From the NCBI GenBank assembly GCA_038745585.1, contig JBCDLH010000009.1, positions 62,001 to 126,000 on the forward strand: DNA of 64,000 nt. Reading direction: 5' to 3'. Every line of letters begins with the position of its first letter. Position 1 is the stretch's first letter. Source of the DNA: HLUCCA09 sp038745585 (lineage in GTDB: Bacteria > Pseudomonadota > Alphaproteobacteria > Rhodobacterales > Rhodobacteraceae). The notes beneath the pieces are model-generated. The model had not been told where the DNA came from and searched no databases. It saw only the letters and a list, made by a program, of their open reading frames with translations. This document shows, one piece after another, positions 1 to 7,703 of this stretch. The translations under genes and the position numbers were made by a program.

Positions 1-151
1 AGGCGCTGATCCGGTTCATTCCCGTCTCGTACTTCTGGATCTGTTGGAACTTGATACCAACCTTCTGCGCAAGCTGCTGTTGCGTCATACCGACCATCCA
101 ACGACGGTGGCGGACTCGTTTTCCGACATGGACATCAACCGGGTGGGACAT
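1..151 (-). CDS. XRE-family helix-turn-helix regulator (N-terminal part, cut by window edge)
   Basis: The minus strand reads about 50 codons of an XRE/Cro-type DNA-binding domain from an ATG at 149-151 and runs off the left edge. Visible motifs are VGKRVRHRRWMVGMTQQQLA followed by GIKFQQIQKYETG, the scaffold of an HTH_3 domain (helix 2 'TQQQLA', recognition helix 'QQIQKYE'). A GGGAG box lies 6 bases upstream of this ATG; two further in-frame ATGs (169, 175) lack one. Short XRE proteins beginning MSHPVDVHVG are common in Rhodobacterales. The target genes and C-terminal part cannot be seen. Confidence 0.85.
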   Translation of the reverse strand, partial: MSHPVDVHVGKRVRHRRWMVGMTQQQLAQKVGIKFQQIQKYETGMNRISA

Positions 152-363
152 GGGAGGCTCCCTACTCATGCTCATTTAATACCGCACTCAACTAATACGT
201 AGCAAGAACCGTGCCAAAATATGGACTTTGGCCAAATTTTTTCGCGGCGACGAATTTCCGTTGCAGGACAATGGGTAGCTCTAATGATACCAGATCGTCG
301 CACTCACCTGTAGCGGAAGCAGACGCATGCGAAAGACAATTCTATGGCGATCCAAGGGAGCAA

Positions 364-405
364 TTGCAATTTGCGAACTTTTGGGCTTCTTCTGTTGCAA
401 TTTGC
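364..405. promoter_or_regulatory. Two direct copies of TTGCAATTTGC, 31 bp apart
   Basis: TTGCAATTTGC occurs exactly at 364-374 and again at 395-405. The 31-base period is close to three helical turns, so both copies face the same side of the DNA, as expected for a cooperatively bound operator. TTTGCAA-type half sites are known for XRE-type short-chain fatty-acid regulators of Rhodobacterales (PccR/RamB class); linking this site to that class, or to the XRE gene alongside, is inference. Confidence 0.45.
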
Positions 406-409
406 CAAT

Positions 410-426
410 AATGCGCTTTGCGCATT
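410..426. promoter_or_regulatory. Perfect inverted repeat AATGCGC-TTT-GCGCATT
   Basis: A 7-base palindrome with a 3-base spacer sits 5 bases after the second TTGCAATTTGC copy and about 67 bases before the ATG of the oxidoreductase. It could be an operator or a small hairpin in the leader. No T-run follows, so it is not a convincing terminator. Confidence 0.4.
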
Positions 427-492
427 GACCAATCAAGAAGGGGTACGCCTGTCCACTCCGCACTCAACAACACACGTGACACGGACCGGACG

Positions 493-1470
493 ATGACAAA
501 CGAGGTTCGTGCCTGGGTCGCCGACGCACCGGGCGTTCCGTTGCGGGCTATCCGCCAAGCGGAACCGCGCCCTGGTCCTGGCACGGTGCGTATTCGCGTC
601 GCGGCGTGTGGGCTCAACTTCGCCGACACGCTGATGCTGGCCGGACGCTATCAGGAGCAGCCGGACCCGCCAATCATACCGGGAATGGAAGTGTGCGGCG
701 TCGTCGATGCCCTCGGCACACGCGTGAGTGCGCTCGCCGTCGGACAACGGGTCACGGCTTATGTCGGACATGGGGGCCTTGCGGAAGCGCTTTGCGTTCC
801 CGTCGAAAGCTGCATCGCATTGCCCGATCGGATTGGAGATGTCGACGGCGCCGCTTTCCAAATCGCCTACGGCACGACGCATCTCGCGCTCACGCATCGC
901 GCGCATCTTCAGCCGGGTGACCGTCTCGTCGTGACCGGAGCGGCCGGCGGGACCGGGCTCGCCGCCGTTCAGATCGGCGCGCAGCTCGGGGCGGAGATCA
1001 TAGCCATCGCGCGCGGCGCGGCCAAGCGCGCCGTTGCACGAGACGCGGGCGCCGCCCACACCTTCGACGCCGAAAGCGCGGACCTACGCGAAGAAATCCG
1101 CGCGATTGGAGGCGTCGATGTCGGCCTCGATACGGTCGGTGCGCCGCTCTGGGACACGCTGCTCAGCGCCGCCAATCCAGAAGCACGGCTCTTTCCGCTT
1201 GGGTTCGCGGGCGGTCGCGTGCCGCTCATCAAGGCCAACCATCTCTTGGTCAAGAACCTCACTGTGATCGGGTTTTACTGGGGCGGCTACCAACGCTTCG
1301 CACCGCAGGTCCTCACAGAAAGCCTGCAGCAGGTGCTTGCCTGGATGGAAGCCGGCGACCTAAAGGTGCCGGTCGGCGCGCGCTATCCCTTTACCGAGGC
1401 GGATCGCGCCCTCGAGGCGCTTCGGGACGGCACGGCGGCTGGCAAGATCGTCGTGACGATGCCGGCTTAA
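493..1470 (+). CDS. NADPH:quinone oxidoreductase family protein (zinc-less MDR)
   Basis: A 325-residue member of the medium-chain dehydrogenase/reductase superfamily, quinone oxidoreductase branch; members reduce quinones or enoyl compounds with NADPH in the cytoplasm. It has an N-terminal GroES-like domain with GMEVCGVVDALG near residue 65, then a Rossmann domain with VTGAAGGTGLAAVQIGA near 150. The Cys/Glu zinc ligands of alcohol dehydrogenases are absent. The ATG at 493 begins MTNEVRAW, a normal family N-terminus. An in-frame TTG at 418 adds 25 residues unlike the family and was not used, although no strong ribosome site precedes 493. Substrate unknown. Confidence 0.88.
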   Translation: MTNEVRAWVADAPGVPLRAIRQAEPRPGPGTVRIRVAACGLNFADTLMLAGRYQEQPDPPIIPGMEVCGVVDALGTRVSALAVGQRVTAYVGHGGLAEALCVPVESCIALPDRIGDVDGAAFQIAYGTTHLALTHRAHLQPGDRLVVTGAAGGTGLAAVQIGAQLGAEIIAIARGAAKRAVARDAGAAHTFDAESADLREEIRAIGGVDVGLDTVGAPLWDTLLSAANPEARLFPLGFAGGRVPLIKANHLLVKNLTVIGFYWGGYQRFAPQVLTESLQQVLAWMEAGDLKVPVGARYPFTEADRALEALRDGTAAGKIVVTMPA

Positions 1471-1532
1471 CCCCGGCCTCAACACCGCCCGTGCGCGCGG
1501 GTCTCACTAACCACTGCCCGCTCGTGCAGGTC

Positions 1533-2402
1533 TCACGCCGCGATCCGCAGGCCCTGTCGATAGACGACGCGAACGAGATCGGCGAGCGCGACCTCGGCAG
1601 GGCCGGTGGCGAGCTCGGAGACATAGAGATTGATCCGGTAACGGGTTAACTCCGGCAGTGCCCCGCCATGGGAAATGGGCTCGGTCAGGGGCGGCTCGGC
1701 CCCTTCCAGGACTGCCGTGATTGCGAGATCGGCGCTGACAGTCGCCTCTATCGTCCGGTCGCTATCAGCTTCGACGGCCATCTCCCAGCTCGCCGCCGCT
1801 TGCTCTAGGTCGCGCAACACGCCCGAGCGAAAGATGCAGTTGCGTCCAAATGCAAGCCGCAGCGGGCGCTGCCGCCACGCATATCCGCCAGGCGCCCCGA
1901 TCCAGATGAGCGGCCGCTCCGTCAGCGTCTCGGCGCCGAGGCCGGTCTCCTTCTCGGTGGTCAGGATCATGGCGCAATCGCCGCGGGCATACATCTCGCG
2001 CAGCCGCGTTGTCCAAGACGACAAAAGGTTCACGCGCATCCTCGGAAACTCCGCTGCAAAGCGGCGCAGGACAAGCGGGATGAACGGATAGACGATGTCA
2101 TGGGGCACGCCGAGCGTGATCTCGCCTTCAAACTCCTGCGCCGTCAGACGGCCTACTGCCTCGTCGTTCAGAGCTAGGATGCGGCGCGCGTAAGACACAA
2201 GCTGATCCCCCTCTGCCGTAAGGGCGATCCCCCGTCCCGACCGGTCAAAAAGCTGCACGCCGAGCCCCCCTTCGAGCCGTTTAAGCTGCATCGACACCGC
2301 CGATTGCGTCAGGTTCAGGCTGCCCGCCGCGCGCGTCACGCCGCCGGCATCGGCCACAGCCAGAAACGAGCGAAGGGCGGTGGTGTCGAGGTTGCGGCGC
2401 AT
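1533..2402 (-). CDS. LysR-family transcriptional regulator
   Basis: A 289-residue LysR-type regulator. The N-terminal winged helix-turn-helix (about residues 6-65) contains LTQSAVSMQLKRLEGGLG and the LFDRSGRGIALT wing; the rest is the two-lobe effector-binding domain. GGGAG lies 6 bases before the ATG. It is transcribed divergently from the DUF1127 gene at 2624, and the shared 221-base gap holds a palindromic T-N11-A site, the usual place for autoregulation. LysR/DUF1127 pairs recur in Rhodobacterales; the effector is unknown. Confidence 0.92.
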   Translation of the reverse strand: MRRNLDTTALRSFLAVADAGGVTRAAGSLNLTQSAVSMQLKRLEGGLGVQLFDRSGRGIALTAEGDQLVSYARRILALNDEAVGRLTAQEFEGEITLGVPHDIVYPFIPLVLRRFAAEFPRMRVNLLSSWTTRLREMYARGDCAMILTTEKETGLGAETLTERPLIWIGAPGGYAWRQRPLRLAFGRNCIFRSGVLRDLEQAAASWEMAVEADSDRTIEATVSADLAITAVLEGAEPPLTEPISHGGALPELTRYRINLYVSELATGPAEVALADLVRVVYRQGLRIAA

Positions 2403-2426
2403 TGTCGATCTCCCGTCAAATCAATT

Positions 2427-2443
2427 CATCACCGAGTGTGATG
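2427..2443. promoter_or_regulatory. Candidate LysR operator CATCAC-N5-GTGATG
   Basis: A perfect 6-base inverted repeat with a 5-base centre, matching the T-N11-A core of LysR-type boxes (TCACCGAGTGTGA). It lies 25 bases upstream of the LysR start codon, in the gap shared with the divergent DUF1127 gene. Assignment to this regulator rests on position and symmetry only. Confidence 0.5.
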
Positions 2444-2623
2444 CCACTCTTCATAATCATTCGTTTTACAGATAACCGCTCATCGGTCAAAACAAATCAC
2501 GATCCATGATGAAAGGGTCTCCGATGGTAACAAAACATTAACGATCGCCCAGTCGCCTCCTGAATGCGGATCGTGGCTAGGCCGAAAGACCTTATTCAAT
2601 GCCCTAAGCCAAAGGACATCGCT

Positions 2624-2851
2624 ATGCCGACCAAATCCAACACCCCGCACATACTTGCCGGACTGCCCGCCCTGAGCCTTCGCTTTCTCGCGCCGCTGCG
2701 CCTCGGTCAGATCCTCAGCGTTGCGCGTCAGCGCAAACAACTGGCTGAGCTTGACGATCGCATGCTGCGCGATGTCGGGCTGACGAAATCCGACGTTCAG
2801 CGCGAGGTCGAGCGCCCCGTTTGGGACGTGCCGGCGATCTGGCGCGACTGA
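2624..2851 (+). CDS. DUF1127 domain small protein
   Basis: A 75-residue protein whose C-terminal half carries the DUF1127 signature (LAELDDRMLRDVGLTKSDVQREVERP). DUF1127 proteins are small, basic, Arg-rich proteins of alphaproteobacteria; some affect RNA turnover or phosphate and central metabolism, but this one has no assigned role. The ATG at 2624 is chosen because AAAGGA precedes it by 7 bases; an upstream in-frame ATG (2564) would add 20 residues not typical of the family. Confidence 0.88.
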   Translation: MPTKSNTPHILAGLPALSLRFLAPLRLGQILSVARQRKQLAELDDRMLRDVGLTKSDVQREVERPVWDVPAIWRD

Positions 2852-2871
2852 GGGGACCCCCACCCCTCCCA

Positions 2872-2898
2872 GCGAGCGATTCCAAGCGGATCGCTCGC
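2872..2898 (+). terminator. Hairpin 3' of the DUF1127 gene (possible terminator)
   Basis: GCGAGCGAT (2872-2880) and ATCGCTCGC (2890-2898) form a perfect 9-base-pair stem with a 9-base loop, 20 bases past the DUF1127 stop. No U-run follows, so it may instead protect the transcript's 3' end. A smaller palindrome, CGCCATTTGGCG, comes directly after. Confidence 0.4.
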
Positions 2899-3076
2899 CG
2901 CCATTTGGCGAAAAGGCGCCGTTGCGCGCCTTGCGGAAACGCAGCGATCTGTAATGGTACATAATGGATGCTGCTTTGAGACAACTCAGTCTTGAAACGT
3001 TGCGGCAGCTTTACGATATTGCATCGGGATCGCTCTGACGCCGTCGTCAGGGCTCAGGGTCGCTATGGAGGTTTGA

Positions 3077-3859
3077 ATGGCTGACTATCAGACGGCGCGG
3101 CAGACCGGATATGCCGGCGTTCGCACCGCAGAGATCGACGAGGGCCTACGCGCCCACATGAGCAAGGTCTACGGGACCATGTCCGTGGGCATGCTGATTA
3201 CCGGGGCCGCCGCTTGGGCGATCTCGGGTCTGGCCACGACGCAAGACGCGTCCCAAGGCGTGGCGCAGATCAGCGCGACGGAATATCTGACGCCGCTTGG
3301 CGCCGCGATCTATACTTCGCCCCTGCAATGGGTGATCATGTTCGCACCGTTGATCTTCGTCTTCGGCTTCGCCGCGATGGTCAACCGGATGTCGGCGCCG
3401 GCCGCACAGCTCGTGTTCTACGCCTTCGCGGCGGTCATGGGCCTGTCGCTTAGCTCGATCTTCCTGGTCTACACGAGCTACTCTATCACCCAGATTTTCC
3501 TGATCACCGCGATCGCCTTCGCGAGCCTCTCGTTTTGGGGCTACACCACGAAGAAAGACATCTCCGGTTGGGGCTCGTTCCTCATCATGGGCGTGATCGG
3601 TCTGGTCGTGGCGTCGATCGTGAACATCTTCCTCGGTTCGCCGGCGATCATGTTCGCCGTATCGGCCTTGGGCGTGCTGATCTTCGCCGGCCTCACGGCG
3701 TATGACACGCAGCGCATCAAGAACGAATACGTTCAGTTCGCGACGATGGGTGATCAGGACTGGCTCGGCAAAGCAGCCATCATGGGCGCTCTTTCGCTGT
3801 ACCTGAACTTTATCAATATGTTCATCATGCTGCTGCAGCTTTTCGGCCAGCGCGAGTGA
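3077..3859 (+). CDS. Bax inhibitor-1 (BI-1/YccA) family membrane protein
   Basis: A 260-residue polytopic inner-membrane protein with about seven hydrophobic segments, e.g. ITGAAAWAISGL, WVIMFAPLIFVFGFAAMV and LSLYLNFINMFIMLLQLFG. The family (UPF0005) includes E. coli YccA/YbhL and BsYetJ and is linked to Ca2+ leak and to control of FtsH proteolysis. The C-terminal LTAYDTQRIKNEYVQ segment and the acidic D-containing end of the last helices are family hallmarks. GGAGG lies 5 bases before the ATG. A strong terminator follows at 3919, so the gene is probably monocistronic. Confidence 0.93.
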   Translation: MADYQTARQTGYAGVRTAEIDEGLRAHMSKVYGTMSVGMLITGAAAWAISGLATTQDASQGVAQISATEYLTPLGAAIYTSPLQWVIMFAPLIFVFGFAAMVNRMSAPAAQLVFYAFAAVMGLSLSSIFLVYTSYSITQIFLITAIAFASLSFWGYTTKKDISGWGSFLIMGVIGLVVASIVNIFLGSPAIMFAVSALGVLIFAGLTAYDTQRIKNEYVQFATMGDQDWLGKAAIMGALSLYLNFINMFIMLLQLFGQRE

Positions 3860-3918
3860 CATAGGGTTGCACCCGGAAGCGGCCCGGTTGACCCGGTGCC
3901 GCCGATTGACCCAAATAG

Positions 3919-3952
3919 GGCCCCGCTTCACACGAGCGGGGCCTTTTCTTTT
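3919..3952 (+). terminator. Rho-independent terminator after the BI-1 gene
   Basis: GGCCCCGCT (3919-3927) pairs perfectly with AGCGGGGCC (3935-3943) across a 7-base loop, followed by TTTTCTTTT. Classic intrinsic terminator 60 bases downstream of the BI-1 stop. Confidence 0.92.
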
Positions 3953-3983
3953 GCCCGTTTGAAGAAAACCAAGAGATGTCACG

Positions 3984-4523
3984 ATGGATCTCTTCTCCTG
4001 CTCCGAACGTCTGAAGGGCACGGATGACACGGCGTGGGCCCGCCAGGCCAATCCATGGTGCATGCTCGCGCGCCTAGCCGCCGCGCCCTTCGTCTTCCTA
4101 GCGCTCTGGAGTTTTTCTTGGGTCCGGCCTCTGGGGTCCCGTGCTGCTGGGGCTGACAGCGATCTGGGCCTAGGGAAACGCGCGCCTTTTCTCGCCCCCG
4201 ACAACGACCGTCGCGTTGGCCACACGTGGTGTGCTGGGCGAGCGCGTCTACTTGAGCCGCAGGGCGGTCCCGATCCCAAACGAACATCGCCGTGCCGCAG
4301 CCTGGTCCACGGGCGTGTCTCTCGTCGTCTTGCTGCTCTGCTGCGTCCACGCTTTTTTGCAAGAGGACGGCTGGCTCGCCCCAACCGGCTTCCACGCAGC
4401 CGTGCTCGGAAAGGTCTGGTTTTGGATCGTATGGCGTGGCTCTGGGACGACAGGAAGGACGCGCATCCGACATACCGGGCGTGGGCTGCGGCCGATTGGA
4501 CAGAGCCGTCATCGCCCCGTTGA
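3984..4523 (+). pseudogene. DUF6653 family protein, decayed (two frameshifts and an amber codon)
   Basis: Conceptual translation recovers a DUF6653-type membrane protein. It starts MDLFSCSERLKGTDDTAWAR in the frame of 3984 and shifts near 4122-4126 (one extra base) into the frame that reads WGPVLLGLTAIWA. It then meets TAG at 4171-4173 where the family has Trp, and continues NARLFSPPTTT and GVLGERVYLSRRAVPIPNEH. It shifts back at the T4 run 4420-4423 (one base missing) to LDRMAWLWDDRKDAHPTYRAW. Three separate lesions argue for a real pseudogene, though the indels compensate and one is in a homopolymer, so read error is possible. Family function is unknown. Confidence 0.8.
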
Positions 4524-4606
4524 GCCGCTTTGTGCGCGGGCAATTGCATCGGTTTGGCCACCAGCCGACGGACAGGAAGGCAGGGCAGCGCCGTCTGCAA
4601 CAAGCC

Positions 4607-5098
4607 CTATCCCGAACGGACCATCCGGATGGCCGGAAACGTCACGCCCGGGGCGAGCGGCACCTTGGCCGCGCCGACCTCAACAAAGCCCATCGCCCGG
4701 TAGAAAGGCAGCGCCGTCAGGGTCGCCATACACTCGAATTGCAACACCCCTGCCGCGCGCGCCTGGGCAAAGACATGGCTCAAGATCGCGCGGCCGACCC
4801 CGCGACGCACATGATCCACACTCGTTACCACGTGGCGGATGTCGGCGGTGGCCGCGCGGCCCCTTGTCCGAGTCCAACCGCCTGCGCCAAGCGCGCGCCC
4901 CGCGGCATCTTCAGCTATGTAATAGGTGCCGGACATGATCAGGCGCGGCTGCGCGCGCGAGATGAGCGGCACCGCCGTTACCAGGGTCGAGGGCGGATAA
5001 TCGCCCTTAAGAAGCGCCGGGTAGCTCCGCGCCAGAAGCGCATCGATCGCCGCGATATCGCCCCGATCCGTCGGCCGGAGCGTAATGGTCTGGTTCAT
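4607..5098 (-). CDS. GNAT-family N-acetyltransferase
   Basis: A 163-residue GCN5-related acetyltransferase. After MNQTITLRPTDRGDIAAIDAL it shows the beta4 strand, then the acetyl-CoA pyrophosphate loop (VRRGVGRAILSHV, matching Q/RxxGxG/A) near residues 100-112, and the closing LPFYRAMGFVEVG motif. It probably transfers an acetyl group to an amine; the substrate cannot be told. AGGAG lies 6 bases before the ATG at 5098; the longer in-frame start at 5209 would overlap the rpmG terminator. Confidence 0.9.
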   Translation of the reverse strand: MNQTITLRPTDRGDIAAIDALLARSYPALLKGDYPPSTLVTAVPLISRAQPRLIMSGTYYIAEDAAGRALGAGGWTRTRGRAATADIRHVVTSVDHVRRGVGRAILSHVFAQARAAGVLQFECMATLTALPFYRAMGFVEVGAAKVPLAPGVTFPAIRMVRSG

Positions 5099-5114
5099 GG
5101 CATTCTCCTGCCCC

Positions 5115-5153
5115 AAACGAAAACGGGCCACACCCCCGAGAGGCGCGGCCCGT
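5115..5153 (-). terminator. Intrinsic terminator of rpmG
   Basis: On the minus strand ACGGGCC and GGCCCGT form a 7-base-pair stem with a 17-base loop, followed by TTTCGTTT. It lies 25 bases after the rpmG stop and before the acetyltransferase start, so the two genes are probably separate transcripts. Confidence 0.8.
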
Positions 5154-5177
5154 GTCGGTCCCGAAGGAAGCGGATCG

Positions 5178-5345
5178 TTACTTGATCTTGCCTTCCTTGT
5201 ATTCGACATGCTTGCGCGCCACCGGGTCGTACTTTCGCACCACCATTTTCTCGGTCATCGTGCGTGCGTTCTTTTTGGTCACGTAGAAGTGGCCGGTGCC
5301 GGCGGTCGAGTTCAGCCGGATTTTGATCGTCGTCGGTTTCGCCAT
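5178..5345 (-). CDS. rpmG: 50S ribosomal protein L33
   Basis: A 55-residue protein reading MAKPTTIKIRLNSTAGTGHF, then YVTKKNARTM and ending VEYKEGKIK, a full-length L33 of the large ribosomal subunit. The four-Cys zinc ribbon of C+ L33 proteins is absent, so this is the C- (zinc-independent) form. GAGGAGAG lies 5 bases before the ATG and an intrinsic terminator follows. It is probably transcribed alone. Confidence 0.97.
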   Translation of the reverse strand: MAKPTTIKIRLNSTAGTGHFYVTKKNARTMTEKMVVRKYDPVARKHVEYKEGKIK

Positions 5346-5556
5346 CTGCGCTCTCCTCGCCCAACCGGCGCATGTCCGATGCGCCTATGCCGGGGGTGTG
5401 TTCGTAGAGCGCGCTTAGAACGCCCCCCGCTGTCGGAGTCAAGCGCCCTTCGCGGTGCGCCTCCCAGCCGGACGCAATGGACAGTGAACGTGCTCGGACG
5501 TGCGGTTGCCCCACACAGCCCGTCGCTTTGACGGTCGGCGCACCTCCGCGCCGCCC

Positions 5557-6312
5557 TCAGGCTGGGATCGGAGGTACGCCCATCGCCGCGTGCATCCTGT
5601 CCCGCACGTCCGGGGACAGATCCAGCGCCCGCGCAAGCTGCGCGAGATAGGCAACCTCGCGCTGATTGTCGACTTGGATCGCCATCAGCGACGTCGCATA
5701 GACCTGTGCGCGCATCTGCTCCGCGGTATCTTGCGCCAGCCCAACCACGTCGACCGGCGCGTCGAGTTCAGCCTCGACAAAGGCTCGCTCTTCCGCGCTG
5801 ACATCGCCGAGCGCATCGAGAAGCTTGGTGCGTTCGTCTGGGTCGATCTCACCATCGGCCTTTGCGGCCTGGATCATGGCGCGCAGCATGAGCTTGGCGT
5901 TGTCCTCCATGACTTGCGTGGCGGGTGCCGCGCCTTGCATGGCCGACATCATGTCGTCCATCTGTTGGCCGCCGACCTGCGCCGCGCCCTGCATCGCGGC
6001 CATAAGCCCGCCGAGGCCCGCCGCGCCCGCAGCCTGGGCATTGTCTGAAAACGCCCCCATGAGCGATCCAAGCGGGTTGCCTCCTGCTGCCGACGCGGTG
6101 CTGCCCGTGCCCTGCATGAGCCCGCCAAAGCCCATTTGCTCGGCCATCTTCGCGAGATCGGCCATCCCCGGCAGACCTGCCGCGCCGCCAGTGCCGCCCT
6201 GCTGCATCATCTGCTGCAAGCCGGCCATGCCGCCCATTTGCTTGTACTTCTCAACGCCCTTCGCCGCCGCAAATCCGACGGCGACCGTCGCCAGCGTCCG
6301 CATGAAACTCAT
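5557..6312 (-). CDS. TerB-like / DUF533 protein
   Basis: A 251-residue protein. It begins MSFMRTLATVAVGFAAAKGV, a hydrophobic segment that may anchor it to the membrane. A low-complexity Gly/Met/Gln-rich stretch follows (about residues 30-115), then a helical TerB-like domain with LMLRAMIQAAKADGEIDPDE, the acidic site typical of the fold. DUF533 (YebE-like) proteins are of unknown function; TerB-fold relatives act in stress and tellurite response. The ATG at 6312 is preceded by GGAGG; the open frame extends upstream to 6621 only because it runs through the RNase P RNA gene. Confidence 0.85.
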   Translation of the reverse strand: MSFMRTLATVAVGFAAAKGVEKYKQMGGMAGLQQMMQQGGTGGAAGLPGMADLAKMAEQMGFGGLMQGTGSTASAAGGNPLGSLMGAFSDNAQAAGAAGLGGLMAAMQGAAQVGGQQMDDMMSAMQGAAPATQVMEDNAKLMLRAMIQAAKADGEIDPDERTKLLDALGDVSAEERAFVEAELDAPVDVVGLAQDTAEQMRAQVYATSLMAIQVDNQREVAYLAQLARALDLSPDVRDRMHAAMGVPPIPA

Positions 6313-6443
6313 CGCGCCTGTCCTCCCTCGCGCTGGGCCGAACCGGTCGGGCCCCGATCGGAACAATGCCACGCGTGGCGTGACTGCGCGCGGGGCAGGG
6401 CGTCGCGCTCGCGCGAGGGGCTCTGTGTCTCTGATCAGGCTTC

Positions 6444-6848
6444 TTGCGCGCGGACGGCCTGTAAGCCGGATCCTGTCCCGGACCCCTGCCCGGAGCAGAG
6501 GCCCATGGGCGGCCATTCCTCTTGGCCCGCCGTTACCGGCGGGCTCTAGCTGCCAACCCGATCTCCCAAAGGGCCGGAGCCGCCCCGGGCCAAACCGCCC
6601 TATGGAGATCCTATTCGGCATTGCTCCCGGTGGGGCTTGCCGTGCCAGCCCCGTTGCCGGGGCCGCGGTGGGCTCTTACCCCACCGTTTCACCCTGACCC
6701 CGCGGCACAAAAGCCCGGGGCGGACTGTTCTCTGTGGCGCTTTCCGTCGGCTTACGCCGCCCGGGCGTTACCCGGCACCGCTGCTCCATGGAGTCCGGAC
6801 TTTCCTCGAGAGCCAAAGGCACCCGCGACCGCCCGGCCATCCGCGCCC
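6444..6848 (-). ncRNA. rnpB: RNase P RNA, bacterial type A
   Basis: The minus strand contains the conserved 5' core GAGGAAAGTCCGGACTCC, the internal ACAGAGAACAG segment, GTGAAACGGTGGGGTAAGAG, and the 3' core GGATCCGGCTTACAG. The ends pair as helix P1: GCGCGGATGGCC near 6835-6846 with GGCCGTCCGCGC near 6448-6459, one G-U included. The RNA is the catalytic subunit of RNase P, which matures tRNA 5' ends. Ends are set by P1 and are accurate to a few bases. The amidase stop is about 30 bases upstream, so the rnpB promoter must lie inside or just after that gene. Confidence 0.96.
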
Positions 6849-6877
6849 CGCGCTCTTAGGCGTGTCCGCCGCCGCCG

Positions 6878-7591
6878 TCAATCCCCGGCCATTGGCCGCG
6901 TCCTCGGGGCAGGTGGCGGGGGCATCGACGCCAAAAGCGCCCTGTCCGCCGTGTCCGCCGGCGCGCGTTCTGCGAAGGCTGCTTGCCGATACCGTGCCCG
7001 AAAGGCCGCGAGCTTTGCCGCGACCGGCGCCTCCGCGCTGTACCCTGCCCGCTCCAAAAGCCGCGCCACGTCGCCGCTTGCATCCGCAGCCGGCTCCGGC
7101 CAGAACGCCAGCCCTTGCCGTGCCAGCCGCCGCCAGTCAAAACGCGGCCCCGGATCATACTTCCGCTCTGGCGCGCAGTCGGCATGCCCGATGAGCGCCG
7201 CGGGCCCGATGTCCCAGCGCGCATAGATCTCTGGTAAGAGTTGCTCGAGCCGGGCCATCGCTGCCTCGGCAAACGGCGCATCGCCCGGGTTGTCGATCTC
7301 TACGCCGATCGAGGCTGAGTTTACGTCGCTGATCGACCCCCATGCCCCGACCCCTGCGTGCCAGGCCCGCTGCGCCTCGGCCACCAACTGCCAAAGCCGC
7401 CCATCACGCCCGATGAGATAATGCGCCGACACCTCGTACTCGGGCGCACAGAGCCGAGCCAAGGCCGCGTCGGCCGTCGCCATCGCCGTGTAATGCACGA
7501 CAACGAGGCACGGCTCTGCTCCGCCCCGCCGCACACCGAAATTCGGCGAAGGATGCCAGATCGCTCCTGCCGCCTCCGCCTGCTGCATCAA
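6878..7591 (-). CDS. N-acetylmuramoyl-L-alanine amidase (AmpD/Amidase_2 family)
   Basis: A 237-residue zinc amidase cutting the bond between N-acetylmuramic acid and L-Ala in cell-wall (anhydro)muropeptides. Visible are VVHYT (zinc ligand His33), QRAWHAGVGAWG, GVEIDNP and GHADCAPERKYDPGPRFDW, which supplies the second zinc His (136), the catalytic Lys (144) and ligand Asp (146). No signal peptide is seen, so it is probably a cytoplasmic recycling enzyme like AmpD. The C-terminal ~60 residues form an added helical tail. No clear ribosome site precedes the paired ATGs at 7591/7588. Confidence 0.9.
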   Translation of the reverse strand: MMQQAEAAGAIWHPSPNFGVRRGGAEPCLVVVHYTAMATADAALARLCAPEYEVSAHYLIGRDGRLWQLVAEAQRAWHAGVGAWGSISDVNSASIGVEIDNPGDAPFAEAAMARLEQLLPEIYARWDIGPAALIGHADCAPERKYDPGPRFDWRRLARQGLAFWPEPAADASGDVARLLERAGYSAEAPVAAKLAAFRARYRQAAFAERAPADTADRALLASMPPPPAPRTRPMAGD

Positions 7592-7703
7592 AGATCACGC
7601 GTCGATGAGGCCGCACAGGCGCGTCGCACGCCAGGCGCGACCCATCGGCCAAGCCCCCACGGTCCGCTTGCTGAAAGTATCGCCGCCGGAGGCAACTCGG
7701 TTC

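Larger units (their letters stand above)
152..492. other. Intergenic region with repeats, no gene seen
   Basis: These 341 bases separate the leftward XRE gene from the rightward quinone oxidoreductase, so both promoters should lie here. The small open frames are not protein-like. The region is AT-richer than its surroundings and holds an exact 11-base direct repeat (364-374, 395-405) and a perfect 7-base inverted repeat (410-426), listed separately. Confidence 0.6.

Noticed and set aside
3146..4603. 485-codon minus-strand frame
   Set aside because: Arg/His-rich translation without motifs; it runs antisense to the BI-1 gene and the DUF6653 pseudogene, a shadow of high-GC coding.
6313..6621. 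N-terminal extension of the TerB-like protein
   Set aside because: These codons lie inside the RNase P RNA gene; the ATG at 6312 has its own ribosome site.
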